Shown in pieces: positions 44,401-55,212 of a stretch of DNA of 64,000 nucleotides (the first letter of the stretch is position 1; the number at the start of each line of letters is the position of its first letter). The notes below the pieces were generated by a model. It was not told where the DNA came from. It saw only the letters and a list, made by a program, of their open reading frames with translations, and did no database searches. A program made the position numbers and the translations under genes. Origin of the DNA: Ryuthela nishihirai (lineage: Eukaryota; Arthropoda; Arachnida; Araneae; Heptathelidae); contig JAWZYU010000001.1 of NCBI GenBank assembly GCA_038380435.1, forward strand, positions 14,302,001-14,366,000. The letters are read 5' to 3'.

Positions 44401-45260
44401 CTTAATTTGTTTGTCATCAGTCTTCCTAAATTTTTTAATTCTCCATATCATCTTTAATCGTCCAGGAAAAGTCGTCGTACATCGTTCATACTTCCAAATT
44501 TCATGGTCTTCACAAGAGTGGAAGAGCGACAAAACCTAGAAAATGGTTCCTTAGGATCCTTTGGGGGTATGGCCCATTGCAAGAAGTTTTGACTATTGAA
44601 TACGATTCGGTTTTCTGAGTGTCATTACCTGAATTTAACAGCCCAAATGGGGGTGAGTGTTTAATCCTCTCCTTTGGTGAAATTGTACTTTTAAAATGTC
44701 ATTTAATTTTTGGATTTAAATTAACAAAAAACAACAAAAACCTTTAAGAACTCACTTCCTTAAAAATTCCTTGCTTTGTCACTGTTTAAACCTATTCCTT
44801 TAAGGTCCGGAATACCTTTTCTTATGGGCATCCTCCTTCTGTACGCTTCACGTAAGTTACTTTATTAATTTTGTTCCTTAAATATGTTCCTTAACTGAAG
44901 ACATTTCTCTCTTAATTCTTATATTAGGTGTAATGAACATTTCCATCATGCCATCTAATAATTTCCGAATAACTTTTCACACGATTCGCCATTATTCGAT
45001 GCAGGATAATATTTTGTTTCTGTGATAACACGATTAAGATTGAATAATTTGATAGACTAATTCAGTGGATATTTTAATTGCGCAAAGATACTCCCAAAGA
45101 ATCTAAGATACAGTTTCGTTCGTTCATCATGTTTGATGACTGCGAGCAAAGTTTGCAGCTTCTTCGCTTGAAGGAAAATTTAACTTGAATATTTTTGATT
45201 GCGTGCATTTCTCTTTCTTAACTAGCTTCCACGTACCTTGGATCACAATGTTCGAAAATT
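44401..45260. other. No recognised features
   Basis: AT-rich; only short frames. Confidence 0.5.
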
Positions 45261-45486
45261 CTCTAAACCAGTGGTTCTCAACCTTTTATGCTTCACGTAC
45301 CCCCTGGAAATGTGTATGTAACTGGCGTACCCCTTGTATAGATAGTTAAAACTGTAGTTATAGTATAACAATGGGAATAAAATAAAACTTATTTATAAAT
45401 AACATATATCTATCGACTTTTGAACTCTCACTGCGTACCCCAAAAATTTTACCGCGTACTTCACTTTGAGAACCGTTGCTCTAGAT
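45261..45486. mobile_element. hAT MITE with CAGTGGTTCTCAA ends
   Basis: The element 45269-45478 (210 bp) starts CAGTGGTTCTCAACC and ends TTGAGAACCGTTG, a hAT-type terminus widespread in animals. Flanks CTCTAAAC (45261-45268) and CTCTAGAT (45479-45486) agree at 6 of 8 positions. No coding content. Confidence 0.85.
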
Positions 45487-46448
45487 TAATCATCTGACAT
45501 GAAGGCAATGCGGAAAATCAAACTCCACATCTTCCTATAAAAGATGCTGCACAATGATGGTGAATTCTATTAAACGAAAAACATTGAATTCTCAGGAAAT
45601 TAGACAAATCATTCGGGATTAATAGCTTTCAGTCTCATTATTTCCTATTTGATAAAAAATAGGGAGGGTAAAAATGTGTGAGATAAATTTTGTGCAACGT
45701 ATGATTTAGCAACTACATTGGAACTTTTACCGAGATTTCCCCAGTTACTTTTTTTGTCAATCTAGCTATCCACACAAAATCCAAATTTCACTTTCATAAG
45801 AAACCTATGAAATTAGTTAAATATTTTAATCTTTATTATGTTTAAACTTCATACCTGTTAAATCGTTTTCCACTCTCTACAAATTCTAAAAGTTCCAGCA
45901 ATAGTTAATTTTTCCTGCTTATCTAAATTTTGCATTCCAGTAACACACGCAAAACTGTCTCGTTAATTAGATCGAGAAATATCTAAAATTATTTAAACCC
46001 ATTCACATGACGTATCTTTAGCAACGTTCATTAAGCCTACCACTATTAGTTTGATCAACAATAACGGTATTTATGAATAAACATCTTTAACCAAATTAAA
46101 TTACAAAATCGTTACCTCATCCAAATTAGAGATAACGAAATCTCTAGAATATTTAACTCCCTAGAGCCTGATACATCATCCTCCAATATCTTAGGTGTAA
46201 TTTGAACTTCACCTCATTAAATTTTTGTGTTGAATTAGAGATGGCCCAAGTAATCTTAGATCGCAATAAATTTAAGTCAGAAATATATTTTTCTCAGCCT
46301 TAATTGGAAAGCTAATCACATTACATTGCAGTAATCCAAGGGGGAGCAATTGGAATAGATCCTCAACGTTATTCATATCTTTAAAATGTTCAGTCCTCCA
46401 AGTAATAGAAGAACCACAATCTCCGGTTACCTTGCAATTTTTATCCTT
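45487..46448. other. No recognised features
   Basis: AT-rich sequence. The 70-codon minus frame at 46272-46484 has no motif. Confidence 0.5.
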
Positions 46449-46781
46449 TAGAGCTGGCCCGCCCAAATCTCGGCTCATTGCCAAAGAACTTGCGGCTAAT
46501 AAAAAAACAAATCATCAACATTGACTCATTTCTCTCATTTTTTAAAACCAAATATTTTAGGTGCATAACTAAACTTTTTGCCAATTCATAGTATTCATTA
46601 AAATGTATAGTTTTGTTTTTTAATCAATATATTTTCTTGATTCCTTAAAAATCTGTTTTCCCCAATTCATTACTCAATAGAAAGGTGTGCTTTAAAGTAA
46701 AAAAAAAATCTTCCTGCGTTTTTTTAGGAATACAGCTTTTTTCCTAGTGTCTCTTCACTAAGTTCGAATTGGAGAGGCCTG
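46449..46781. mobile_element. hAT-like MITE, diverged copy
   Basis: Homologous to 57287-57626: it shares TTTTAGGTGCATAA, TTTTTGCCAATTCAT, TAGAAAGGT and the right end GGAGAGGCCTG. The left end near 46449 (CTGGCCCGCCCAAATCTCGG) is eroded. The target duplication is unclear. Confidence 0.7.
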
Positions 46782-46939
46782 ATTTATACTCTACCACAAT
46801 TCTGTTTTATCCATATACTAATGGTTATGGCTGTTCCTATGCTCCTTTCTCTGCATTGCTAGCAATACGGTGTCAGAAATGGAAGTGCGGCCAAGACGAG
46901 ACACCGCTTTTAAGATGAAAAGGGTCTCAAAACAACAGA

Positions 46940-47760
46940 TTAAGTAGCTAGCACATGCAGAAGACTTTCATATATGTCCATTAAAACGAAGCCAATTCTA
47001 TTCGAAGTGTTTAGCTACACTCTTAATGGGGCTATTCTTCCAGCTCTCCAATTTTTTGTGCTCACTTCCATGAAGGCATTTTCGCTCTCCGATGTACGCC
47101 ACATTTGCTGCTGCCCACGGCGACGGCAAACCCTGATGCTGAAACCATCATCTTCACCCAGACAGAATCGTGACTCATCTGGAAAGACGATGTGTAGCCA
47201 TTCCCCATCCCACGACATACGCTGGATGCACCACAGACGACGTGCTTGGCGAGAGGCCTCTAATTCAGCTTCATTCAAATTTCCTGGGATGGTCTGTGTG
47301 GACATTGGTACATGTATTGTAGGCACCACACTGTGCTGTATTGCTGTAGATGTTGCACAGGGGTCGGAAGTTTCTTGTCAGCTGATGAGGCGATCTTACA
47401 TGGGCGTGGTATAGTACGTCTGCAGGGACTTGAACTATGGTGAGGTAAAATGGTACATTTCCTCATCCACCTCCCCAAACAGCGTGCTGCAGTGCTTATT
47501 GTTCGACTGAGATGGTCGCCTATACAACGGGCACTCCAATCTGCCTCATTCATCTCCATGACACTGCCTAGGTGCTGATAATGATTCATGTTTGTTGTTT
47601 TGGAATAACTGAAACACAAGTGCACTGTTTCACTTTCACTGATTTGCCTGCTGTCGACTACGATGGCTTTTATTGGGTCTCGGAACCGACAGAACCACCT
47701 CTTTCCAATTCCATGTGACGTCAAGCTTTCGTCACTGAATCATTTGCATAGGACCTCCTG
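46940..47760 (-). pseudogene. Tc1-like transposase relic
   Basis: On the minus strand, MNEADWSARCIGDHLSRTIS lies at about 47480-47570, then MSTQTIPGNLNEAELEASRQ, WLHIVFPDESRFCLGEDDGF and RVCRRRGQQQMW at about 47095-47310. The VFPDESRF block carries the first catalytic Asp. A frameshift near 47320 separates the halves, and the second Asp and Glu are gone. No terminal repeats were found. Confidence 0.78.
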
Positions 47761-47944
47761 TACTACGTGAGGAAATGATTTAGTATTACTGCATTCATCC
47801 TTTATGGGTGTTTAAATTTTTGTGTCCATGATATATTTTCATACATTCTAAAATCACAAATATTCAAACGTATTCGAGAATAGGCAAAACAAAAGTAGAG
47901 TATGATTTGAAGAGTGTGGGCCTGCTGCCTTTCTTACAAAAAAG

Positions 47945-48146
47945 ATAAATAAATAATCCCTGAAGCAGCTGCTTGCAACAGAAGTCTGTCAGGAGACTGC
48001 CAGTGTAACACACTACAGTAGAAGATCTGTGAGGAAGGCGAGACCTCAGCAGAAAGACAACACAACGATCCATGCCTTATCCAGGGCTCGAACCCAGTTC
48101 ATTTGATCAGTAGACAAGCACGCTAATCACTCGGCCACTGGTCGGC
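47945..48146 (-). mobile_element. SINE family 2 copy
   Basis: Minus-strand head GCCGACCAGTGGCCGAGTGA with box B GGTTCGAGCCCTGG, body with CTGCTGAGGTCTCGCCTTCC, and tail side GCAGCTGCTTCAGGGATTAT. Diverged from the other copies by perhaps a fifth. Confidence 0.8.
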
Positions 48147-48217
48147 AAGTATAACAGCCGAAAATAATGAAACCGATACGGCTGACCAGGGGCCAACTGG
48201 ACAGACACGGAACACGT

Positions 48218-48262
48218 TTGGAACACGGCCCACCGAGAATTTCTCGGTGGGCCGTGTTCCAA
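48218..48262. repeat. GC-rich perfect palindrome, 22-bp arms
   Basis: The left arm TTGGAACACGGCCCACCGAG..., a single T, and the exact reverse complement. The left flank repeats GGAACACG once more (48209-48216). No host element recognised. Confidence 0.92.
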
Positions 48263-48269
48263 GTGATGC

Positions 48270-49280
48270 CGATCAGTTTAAAAACTGTGTTCGTGGGGCG
48301 TTTTCGAGTAATTTCCCCTGACCTGTTTTGATCACTAGTGTTATAGTACGCCTCCTAGTGGTATCCACACTTTTTTTGGTTATGTTTTGTAAGTGTAAGA
48401 AAATTGAGATTTTGGGAGAAATGGTTAAACCCAAATTTAATTGAGATGAGCTTGAGTTCATTCAGTAGGTTGCCAGATTTCAGCAACAGTTGGAGAGGAA
48501 AGATAATTGTTTGCGAAACAGCAGCGTCAATGGACCCTTCCTTATCCTTGTTCGAGAATAGGGGTTTACAGAATTAAACTTTTTTAAACTTATGGTTTCC
48601 TTCATCTATTATTAATGTGTTAAGAATAATAATAAAAAGACTTTCTTCAAAGCTACAGAAGTCACTGGCGGTTGATGAAACCGTTATGAAATGCTGAGAA
48701 TTGGAAATGATTCTATTTTTGATTAAAGATTTGCGATTCCCTATGATAAAGCTACTGTTCATAACAGTTCCACTTGGGGTAAAATTATCCCGATTTTCAA
48801 ACAAGGTGATCACAGTTTTTTAATTACAGATGCATCAATCTGCTTTCTGTTCCTAGTAAAGTTCTTTGGATTATTTTGCATGACAGAATTAAACATTTGG
48901 TTGATGGACTTTTTGTAGAAGACTTGATTCTGCTGATCGACATAATTCTGAGATCTTATGGTTCAAATTCAAATTTAGTAAGTATTACCTATAATTATAT
49001 TACATAAAAAATCCCACTAAGCCGAAGCTGGTATCCCTGAAGAGTTTGTTAACGTAATGATTACCTTTCAAAATAACACTGAGTTATGTGTGCGAGTGTG
49101 ACAGCCGTAAAGCTTGCAGTGAGTGTGTCACATAGAGTTGAAAGGCTACACGTTTTCGCCGTATAAGTTTAGTTGATGATAAGCAATTACGTTTTGAGTG
49201 AGGAGAGTGAAGAGTATGAAGTAAGTCAAGATGGATGCTAATGATGGATGACCAAACAATGTTTATCAAAGTGTGTGTGT
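48270..49280. other. No recognised features
   Basis: AT-rich; minus frames up to 79 codons without motifs. Confidence 0.5.
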
Positions 49281-49284
49281 CGTG

Positions 49285-49612
49285 GTGGTGGGGGTAATAC
49301 CTGGGTCAGCCTCAAGATCTATCTTCGCTAAACCCTTCATCCTGCGCTGGGTCAGAAAGGTCCACTGATGGGTTTGGAAAGGCGGTTGTCCATTGGATGG
49401 GGCTCAAAGCAGTGCTCTTATGTGCAGAAGAGCTATGCCCTGTGCTTGTTAAAAACATTGTATAGCATTGACGAGAGGCCTTTCATCTGTTTCTTAATAG
49501 CTGTCCAGTAAGTCCCCTCCTCCACCATCTTTGAGCTCTCAGGTTCTTGTGACCTAGCCATTTAGCCCTTTGTTTGCAAAAAAAGTGCAGCTCAGAGGTA
49601 ACACAACACAAC
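49285..49612 (+). mobile_element. SINE family 1, old diverged copy
   Basis: Recognised from ACCTGGGTCAGC, CACTGATGGGTTTGGAAAGG, GCCCTGTGCTTGTTAAAAAC and the end GCAGCTCAGAGGTAACACAA. The tRNA-like head is eroded beyond recognition. About a quarter of positions appear changed. Confidence 0.8.
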
Positions 49613-49819
49613 TCAAAGTGTGATTCGAGGTCTATTCTAAACGGTAAGGCGTTTTAATAAAGTCCGCAGTTAATCAAAAATATAAAATGTTGCTCTGATG
49701 AAATTTTCGTGCCATTCATCGCTAAGCATTGTAAAGCTGTAAAGGATAATTTTCGTAAAACCATGGTTTCTTCAGGAGTCTGTTTATGATATAATTATGC
49801 TATTTACATCTCGTTTCAT

Positions 49820-50570
49820 TAGTTAGATTTCTCTCCACTCGCACACTTGCTTGATTGAAGAGATGGATGTTGATATTATTGGCATCTTGAACTGACTGTA
49901 CCTTGTCTTGCAAGGAAATGCTTTTAACGTCTTTGCTCTCCAGGGAAAGTGAGAGCTTCACGTGAGGAGACGAATCTGAACAGTGCTTCTTTTCTACCCA
50001 GAATTTGACACTTTCACAGCTCTTGCTGACGCTGATGGAGAAATTGACAAGTAAATTGTTAAGGCTTGAAATCTGACCTAAAGGCCTTCAGAGCATGTCC
50101 GAAGAATTTTCCAGAACCGTAGATAGGATTTGAGTGAAGTCAGAAATCCATTCGCAAGCTGAGTCACATTGAAGAGATCGATGAAGTAGACAATCCTGTG
50201 GAAGTTTACATTTTGCACGAATCAAATATCTTATATCTCAGAGATGCATCGATAAAGTTTCTACTACAGTTTACAACAACATTAAAGTGCGAAGTCCAAT
50301 TTTCGACATTTGTGAATTTGAAAACCAAGACGAGTACCGGCTGAATGAAGAGCTCGACACGGGACTGAAGGTCTACAGCTTGGAAACGGAAACATCCCAT
50401 CGACATCTTATGAAAAGCAATGGCGTTCTTCCTTGTAATCTCTCTGAGTTTTTGTTTTTTCTTTTTCATATCTGCAGCCTGGAGTGCTTCGCTGTTCAAT
50501 CCACGGACTCCAAATCCGCCACTAGCCCGTGGATTAATAAAGTCTGCATAACCACTAGCTCAAAAATATG
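49820..50570 (-). pseudogene. Possible decayed coding sequence, family unknown
   Basis: On the minus strand successive frames give protein-like stretches: EALQAADMKKKKQKLREITR and KNAIAFHKM, then VDLQSRVELFIQPVLV, IDLFNVTQLANGFLTSLKSY, and SVSKSCESVKFWVEKKHCSD and SSPHVKLSLSLESKDVKSIS. A stop and at least two frame changes interrupt. There are no introns in view, so a processed pseudogene or a transposon gene are both possible. The plus strand is also open at 50287-50571. I do not recognise the family. Confidence 0.25.
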
Positions 50571-50619
50571 AAAATATTTCACCTAGATTCTTCTGACGTT
50601 TTGATCTTCTTAGCAAATG

Positions 50620-51026
50620 AGGTTCAGGATGGGGGGGGGGGGGCTCAGTCGGTAGCGCGCCAGGCTCGTAATCTGTAGTTCCCAGGTTCGAGTCCCATCT
50701 GGGTCAGCGTTGAGATTTATCTCCGCAAAATTCCCCGCCCTGCCCACAGTCAGTAGGGGACACCGATGGGCTTGGAAAGGCCGCCGTCCGTCGGATGGGA
50801 CGTTAAGCCGTGGCCCCGTGTGCGGGAGAGCCATACCCTGTGCACGTTAAAGAACACGCTGGATGGCCTTGACGGGAGGCTACCATCTGTCTCCCAACAG
50901 CTGTTCCAGTGGGTCCCCTCCCCCAACCTTCTCTGAGCCTTCGGGGTCCATGTGACCTGGCCCATAGTGTGCAAAAAAGTGCCGCTCAGTGGTAAAACAA
51001 TCCAATCCAATCCAAGGTTCAGGATG
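50620..51026 (+). mobile_element. SINE family 1, full copy with 12-bp TSD
   Basis: Body 50632-51014 in plus orientation with a perfect duplication AGGTTCAGGATG at 50620-50631 and 51015-51026. The head begins with an expanded run of about 13 G. The tail is AATCCAATCCAATCCA, the AATCC type. About ten bases (ATTTAGCCC region) are deleted near 50960. Confidence 0.93.
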
Positions 51027-51394
51027 TAAACAGTTTCGTTTGCTTTATTGATGAAGCTGTAGTTTCAAGCATCATTGGCTATTAGATTAAGTACGTAAGA
51101 CGAAAAAGTAACAACGACCTTTGAACAGCACCTTACACAATATACTATAGTGCTTTGGTTTGACCGTATTGCCTGCATGCAGAACGGCAATTTATCAAAG
51201 AGAATTATGAATAATGTGCTTAAAACTTGAAGTAAATGGGTAATCCTAAAATGTGATGTGCAGACAATTCCAAACAAGATATTAGGATTGAGTGCAGAGA
51301 TTAAATTGAGCAGCTGTTTCTGAGAATAACTGATTGAAGAACTATATTACACAACTTGGTTGGATCTTCGTCGTCTATGATTGCCTAAGAAATA
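51027..51394. other. No recognised features
   Basis: Unique-looking sequence; no motif. Confidence 0.45.
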
Positions 51395-52465
51395 TACACT
51401 GAGATGCCAGTTCATTAGGTATTCCTATCTAGTAGTGTGTTGTTCTTTCTTTGGTCTTCAGAAAAGCCCGAATTCTTCGGGGCATGGAACTTACAAAACG
51501 ATGGATACAATGTTCAAGAATGTTGTACCATGCAGATATGATTGTGTCGCGCAGTTACTACAAATTGGAGAACAGCACAGTCTGGCTGTGAACAGTCCTT
51601 ACCCCCTTCATACCAAAGATGCTCGATAGGGTTTAAATTTGTGTACTGTGCAGGCCAACAAAGAAAGGGAAACTCGTTGGCATGTTCCTGGAACTACTCG
51701 GTGATGATACGTGCCTTGTGAGCAGGTGCATTATCATGCTGAAGATGTACATCCGAGTGAGGATAAACTTTAACGATCAAGGGATGAACTTGGACAGTTC
51801 AGATATGCTGTGGCGTTCAGATGTCCTTCGATGGGTATCAAGAGGTCTAATATGTGCCAGAAAAACATTCCCCATACAATCAGACAGCCACCACCTGCCT
51901 ATGCTGTAGACACCAGACAGGATGGCTCCATATCCTAATGTTGTTTGCGCCAAATTCTAATTCTTTAATCAGCATGATGCAAAAGGGAACTTTGATTCAT
52001 CTGACAAAGTTGCTTTTTTCCAATCCTCAACAGTCCAGTGTCAATGCTCCTGTTCCCACTGGAGACGCGCTTTAGTGTTCTTCGCTTACAACATCGGCAC
52101 TCAACATGGTCTGTGACTGTTGTAGCCCATTTGCAACAAGATCCGATACACAGTGCATTTAGAGATGACCTTCTGCACACAGGAGGACGGCTGTTTGACA
52201 GATGCTAGAACTGGCACACCTAACACCAACTATCATGTCACGTTCAAATTCTCTCAGGTCGCTCGTTTTGCCCATTCTGATGCTCAATCCAACTCTAACT
52301 GATGCTCAATCCAACTCTAACTGATGCTCAATCCAACTCTAACTGATTCTCAAAGAACTGGTCTGCTTGATTTATACCACACACCACGGTCACTGACGTA
52401 TTACGTGTTGGAATGAACCATTTATGTGATTAAGGTGGTGTACCTAATAAACTGGCATCTCAGTG

Positions 52466-52467
<2 letters not shown>
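51395..52467 (-). mobile_element. Tc1-like element, first of three in a microsatellite
   Basis: The element 51397-52465 has 25-bp terminal inverted repeats differing at one position (CACTGAGATGCCAGTTCATT at the left), with TA on each side. The minus strand carries a broken transposase. A 22-bp repeat (CTGATGCTCAATCCAACTCT...) occurs three times at 52277-52345. The right side abuts TATGTATG microsatellite DNA. Confidence 0.9.
51480..52270 (-). pseudogene. Tc1-like transposase relic
   Basis: On the minus strand, fragments include the helix-turn-helix region near 52100-52260, DWKKATLSDESKF with the first catalytic Asp near 52000, LHILDAILIWSH-type debris, QHDNAPAHKARIITE with the second Asp near 51720-51745, and NPIEHLWYEG with the Glu near 51605-51640. 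Reading frames change several times. All three catalytic positions can be located but no continuous frame exists. Confidence 0.72.

Positions 52468-52495
<28 letters not shown>
52466..52495 (+). repeat. TATG microsatellite segment
   Basis: About seven TATG units fill the entire gap between two different Tc1 elements. Confidence 0.95.
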
Positions 52496-52497
<2 letters not shown>

Positions 52498-52618
52498 GGG
52501 GCTTATCAAAATAATGGAAACATGTACTGTTTGTGGAGAACATTTTATTAATAAGCTGTAGGACCACCTCGGGCGTTCAGAACAGACGCAATTCAACGTG
52601 TAATAGACTTATACAAGT

Positions 52619-52700
52619 CATGCACATATAGTAACGGGGTCATGCACATATAGTAACGGGGTCATGCACATATAGTAACAAGTCATGTACATATAGAAGG
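52619..52700 (+). repeat. 22-bp tandem repeat at a deletion junction
   Basis: CATGCACATATAGTAACGGG occurs three times, followed by a shorter variant CATGTACATATAGAAGG. On the minus strand it encodes the repeated YMCMT-type peptide that ends the transposase frame. Confidence 0.9.
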
Positions 52701-53403
52701 GACGGCAATTAGGGTGCAATGTCCGCAACATTGGGTGCAGATGGTTCCCGAGAATGGATTCGTACGTTGCGAATGTACAGAATAATAATGGCCCTAAGGA
52801 ATGCCATCGTATTGCACCCCACAGCGTCAGGGATCCACCTCCACGCTTCACAGTCAGAACCAAACAGTCGAAATGGTTCTGCAGGTTTTTGCCAGACGTA
52901 CACCCTACCAATGGTTGGGAAACAATGGGTAGCACGATTCATCAGACCAGTTGACACGTTGCCAGTCTTTAGCATCCCAGTTTTTATGTGCTTTGCACCA
53001 CCTTACACGTTTTGGTGCATTGATGTTGGTAATCAGAGGTTTGTGGATTGCAGTATGGCCATAAATGCTGGTACGATGAAGTTATCGATGAATTGTTATA
53101 ACAGAAACGGAATCATTCTGACTCTGCTGCTATTTGCGGTGCCGTAGTCTTGTGCTTCCGCTGTACAATCCGTGCCAACGTTCGCCTATCCCTATCTGAC
53201 AACTTCGTATGGCGTCCACAATTTGCACATTTGGAGGCAACGTTCTGTCCTTTTCGATAGGTAGTCGGAATCTTCGATACAGTTCCTCGTGTTACACATG
53301 CTATTTCCGCCGTTCTGGTTTCTGAAGTTCGTGCAAGACGCGCACCAATGATCATGCCGTTTTTTAGGTCATTGAGATCTGACATTGTCGACAATTGCAC
53401 CAC
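52700..53403 (-). pseudogene. Tc3-like transposase, C-terminus deleted
   Basis: On the minus strand: MSDLNDLKNGMIIGARLART, a helix-turn-helix with ACVTRGTVSKI, KLSDRDRRTLARIVQRKHKT, then in shifted frames PLITNINAPKR...RWC.AHKNWD and NWSDESCYPLFPTIGRVYVW with the first catalytic Asp. The frame continues EAWRWIPDAVGCNTM... and then runs into the 22-bp repeats. The segment with the second Asp and the Glu is missing. Confidence 0.82.
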
Positions 53404-53727
53404 AACAACTGTTTCGCCTGCTACGTGATAGTCGACATCGTACCTTTATATACCTCACATCGCGAGTGATGTCGTCCTGTGATATACATACGGGGCATTG
53501 CGTGTACTCCAGTTGCCATCAGTGTTTCCATTATTTTGACAAATCTCTGTATGTATATACACAGTCGTATCAGAATAATATGACCACCCACAGAATCATA
53601 GTGTACCCACCCAGGTGCATCACAGAGTGCACATGACAAGGTCGACCACACGGAGATATAAGCGGCCAGCCAGGACAGATGATCCATAGTGTGTAACGTG
53701 AGCACAATCGGCAGAGGTATTGATTTG

Positions 53728-55030
53728 ATGGGCGTTCAAAAAGGAATGATCATCGGCTACTGCGCAAGGGTGGAAGCATCTCGAAAATAGCAGATTTTGT
53801 GGGCTGTTCACGAGGTCCTGTAAAGGGTGTACCAAGAATGGACCGTTGGCACACCGAGTATCTCCAGACATCATAACTGTGGAGGCTTTGGGTTGGGTTG
53901 TTTTACCTCTGAGTGGCACTTTTTTGCACAACATGGGCTAAATGGCCAGGTCACATGGACCCCGAAGGCTCAGAGAAGGTTTGGGGAGGGGACCTACTGG
54001 AACAGCTGCTGGGAGACAGATGGTAGCCTCACGTCAAAGCCATCCAGCGTGTTCTTTAACGTGCACAGGGTATGGCTCTCCCACGGCTTAACGTCCCATC
54101 CGATGGACGGCAGTCTTTCCAAGCCCATCGATGTCCCCTACTGACCGTGGGCAGGGCGGGGAATTATTGCGGAGACAAATCTCAACGCTGACCCAGCTGG
54201 GACTCGAACCTGAGAACTGCAGATTACGAGCCTGGCGCGCTACCTACTGAGCAACCCCCACCCCACTGGCCATCGATCCCAGAGGGCCATCGATCCCAGA
54301 GGAGAACGCCGCCTCTGTCGATTGGTAAAGGGCAATCGACGCGCAACAGGGCAGCAATTGACCACTCAAATGAACGCTGGGGCACCAGGTACGTGTCCCC
54401 GATAACAGTAGAGTGAACCCTGTTATGCATGGGTTTCCAGAGTCGTTGCTGCGTAAAGGCGCCCATGTTAAACAAGGCCCATCGGCAACGACGCCTGCAG
54501 CACGGGACTACCGTCATTGAACAGTGGAAGAGTGGAAAAAGGTTGCCTTCTCTGATGAATCGAGGTTTCCACACCACAGAAGTGACGGCAGTGGCTGATA
54601 TGGAGTCAGATACACGAGAACCAACACCCGGACACTCCTGTCAGTCATGTACAGGCCGGCGGTGGCAGTGTGCATGTCTGGGGGATGTTTTCCTTATGAT
54701 CTGGGATCTCTGGTACTATTGGATGGGTTCCTGAATGTCAATGGCTACCTCTTCATCCTCGCTGACCACATGCATCCCCTCATGTTGGACGTTTACCCTG
54801 GTAGTGATGGTGTCTGCCATCAGGATAATGCACTCTGCCATGTCCCTAAGGAGGTGCATGACTGGTTTGAAGAACACGATAGCGATGTCTCCGTTCTCCC
54901 TTGGCTGGCGAAATCGCTCGACCTCAATCTCATAGAGCACTTGTGTGACCATTTGGATCGACAGGTTTGGCATGCAGACCGACAACCACATCATCTCCAT
55001 AACCTCCGTGCTTTGCTGGAATCCGAATGA
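53728..55030 (+). pseudogene. Tc1-like transposase relic
   Basis: Left of the SINE: MGVQKGMIIGYCARVEASRK and the linker VYQEWTVGTPSISRHHNCG. Right of it, in mixed frames: HRSQRRTPPLSIGKGQSTRN-coding DNA (properly IDPRGERRLCRLVKGNRRAT in another frame), VAFSDESRFPH-like first Asp near 54545-54570, GWVPECQW debris, GVCHQDNALCHVPKEVHDWF with the second Asp (54810-54870) and LNLIEHLCDHLDRQVWHADR with the Glu (54925-54985). The catalytic C-terminal half is open for 127 codons (54647-55030). Confidence 0.82.
53886..54264 (-). mobile_element. SINE family 1 inside the Tc1 element
   Basis: Full-length except for a small deletion near 54078 (the CGCACACGGGGC segment). The tail is CAACCCAACCC. A 12-bp duplication is not visible; instead the right flank carries a tandem copy of GGCCATCGATCCCAGA, suggesting later rearrangement. 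It is inserted in the transposase codons just after HHNCG. Confidence 0.88.
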
Positions 55031-55160
55031 GCACGTGTGCCTCTAGAAACCTTACAGGGCCTCATTGCGTCCATGCCATGCCGTCTCGCCACTGTCATCC
55101 GGGCCAAGGTGGTTATTCCCATTATTAGGTAGGTGGTCATGTTATTCTGATACAACTGTG

Positions 55161-55212
55161 TATGTATGTATGCATGTATGTATGTATGTATGTATGTATG
55201 TATGTATGTATG
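55161..55212 (+). repeat. TATG microsatellite
   Basis: About thirteen TATG units with one CATG interruption. Confidence 0.97.

Larger units (their letters stand above)
52494..53551 (-). mobile_element. Tc1/Tc3-like element, deleted, second of three
   Basis: The element 52496-53549 has ends with TTATCAAAATAATGGAAACA (left) and TTGTCAAAATAATGGAAACA (right, minus strand), and TA at 52494-52495 and 53550-53551. It holds the N-terminal two thirds of a transposase gene and a triplicated 22-bp motif (CATGCACATATAGTAACGGG) at about 52619-52700 near the deletion point. Confidence 0.88.
53558..55162 (+). mobile_element. Tc1-like element with SINE, third of three
   Basis: The element 53560-55160 has inverted ends (left CACAGTCGTATCAGAATAAT, right CACAGTTGTATCAGAATAAC on the minus strand) and TA at 53558-53559 and 55161-55162. 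Removing the family 1 SINE leaves about 1.2 kb. The plus strand carries a broken transposase. To its right is a long TATG repeat. Confidence 0.92.

Noticed and set aside
55161..55212. Terminal repeat of a Helitron or telomere-like sequence
   Set aside because: It is a plain TATG microsatellite, continuous in type with the short segments between the Tc1 elements.
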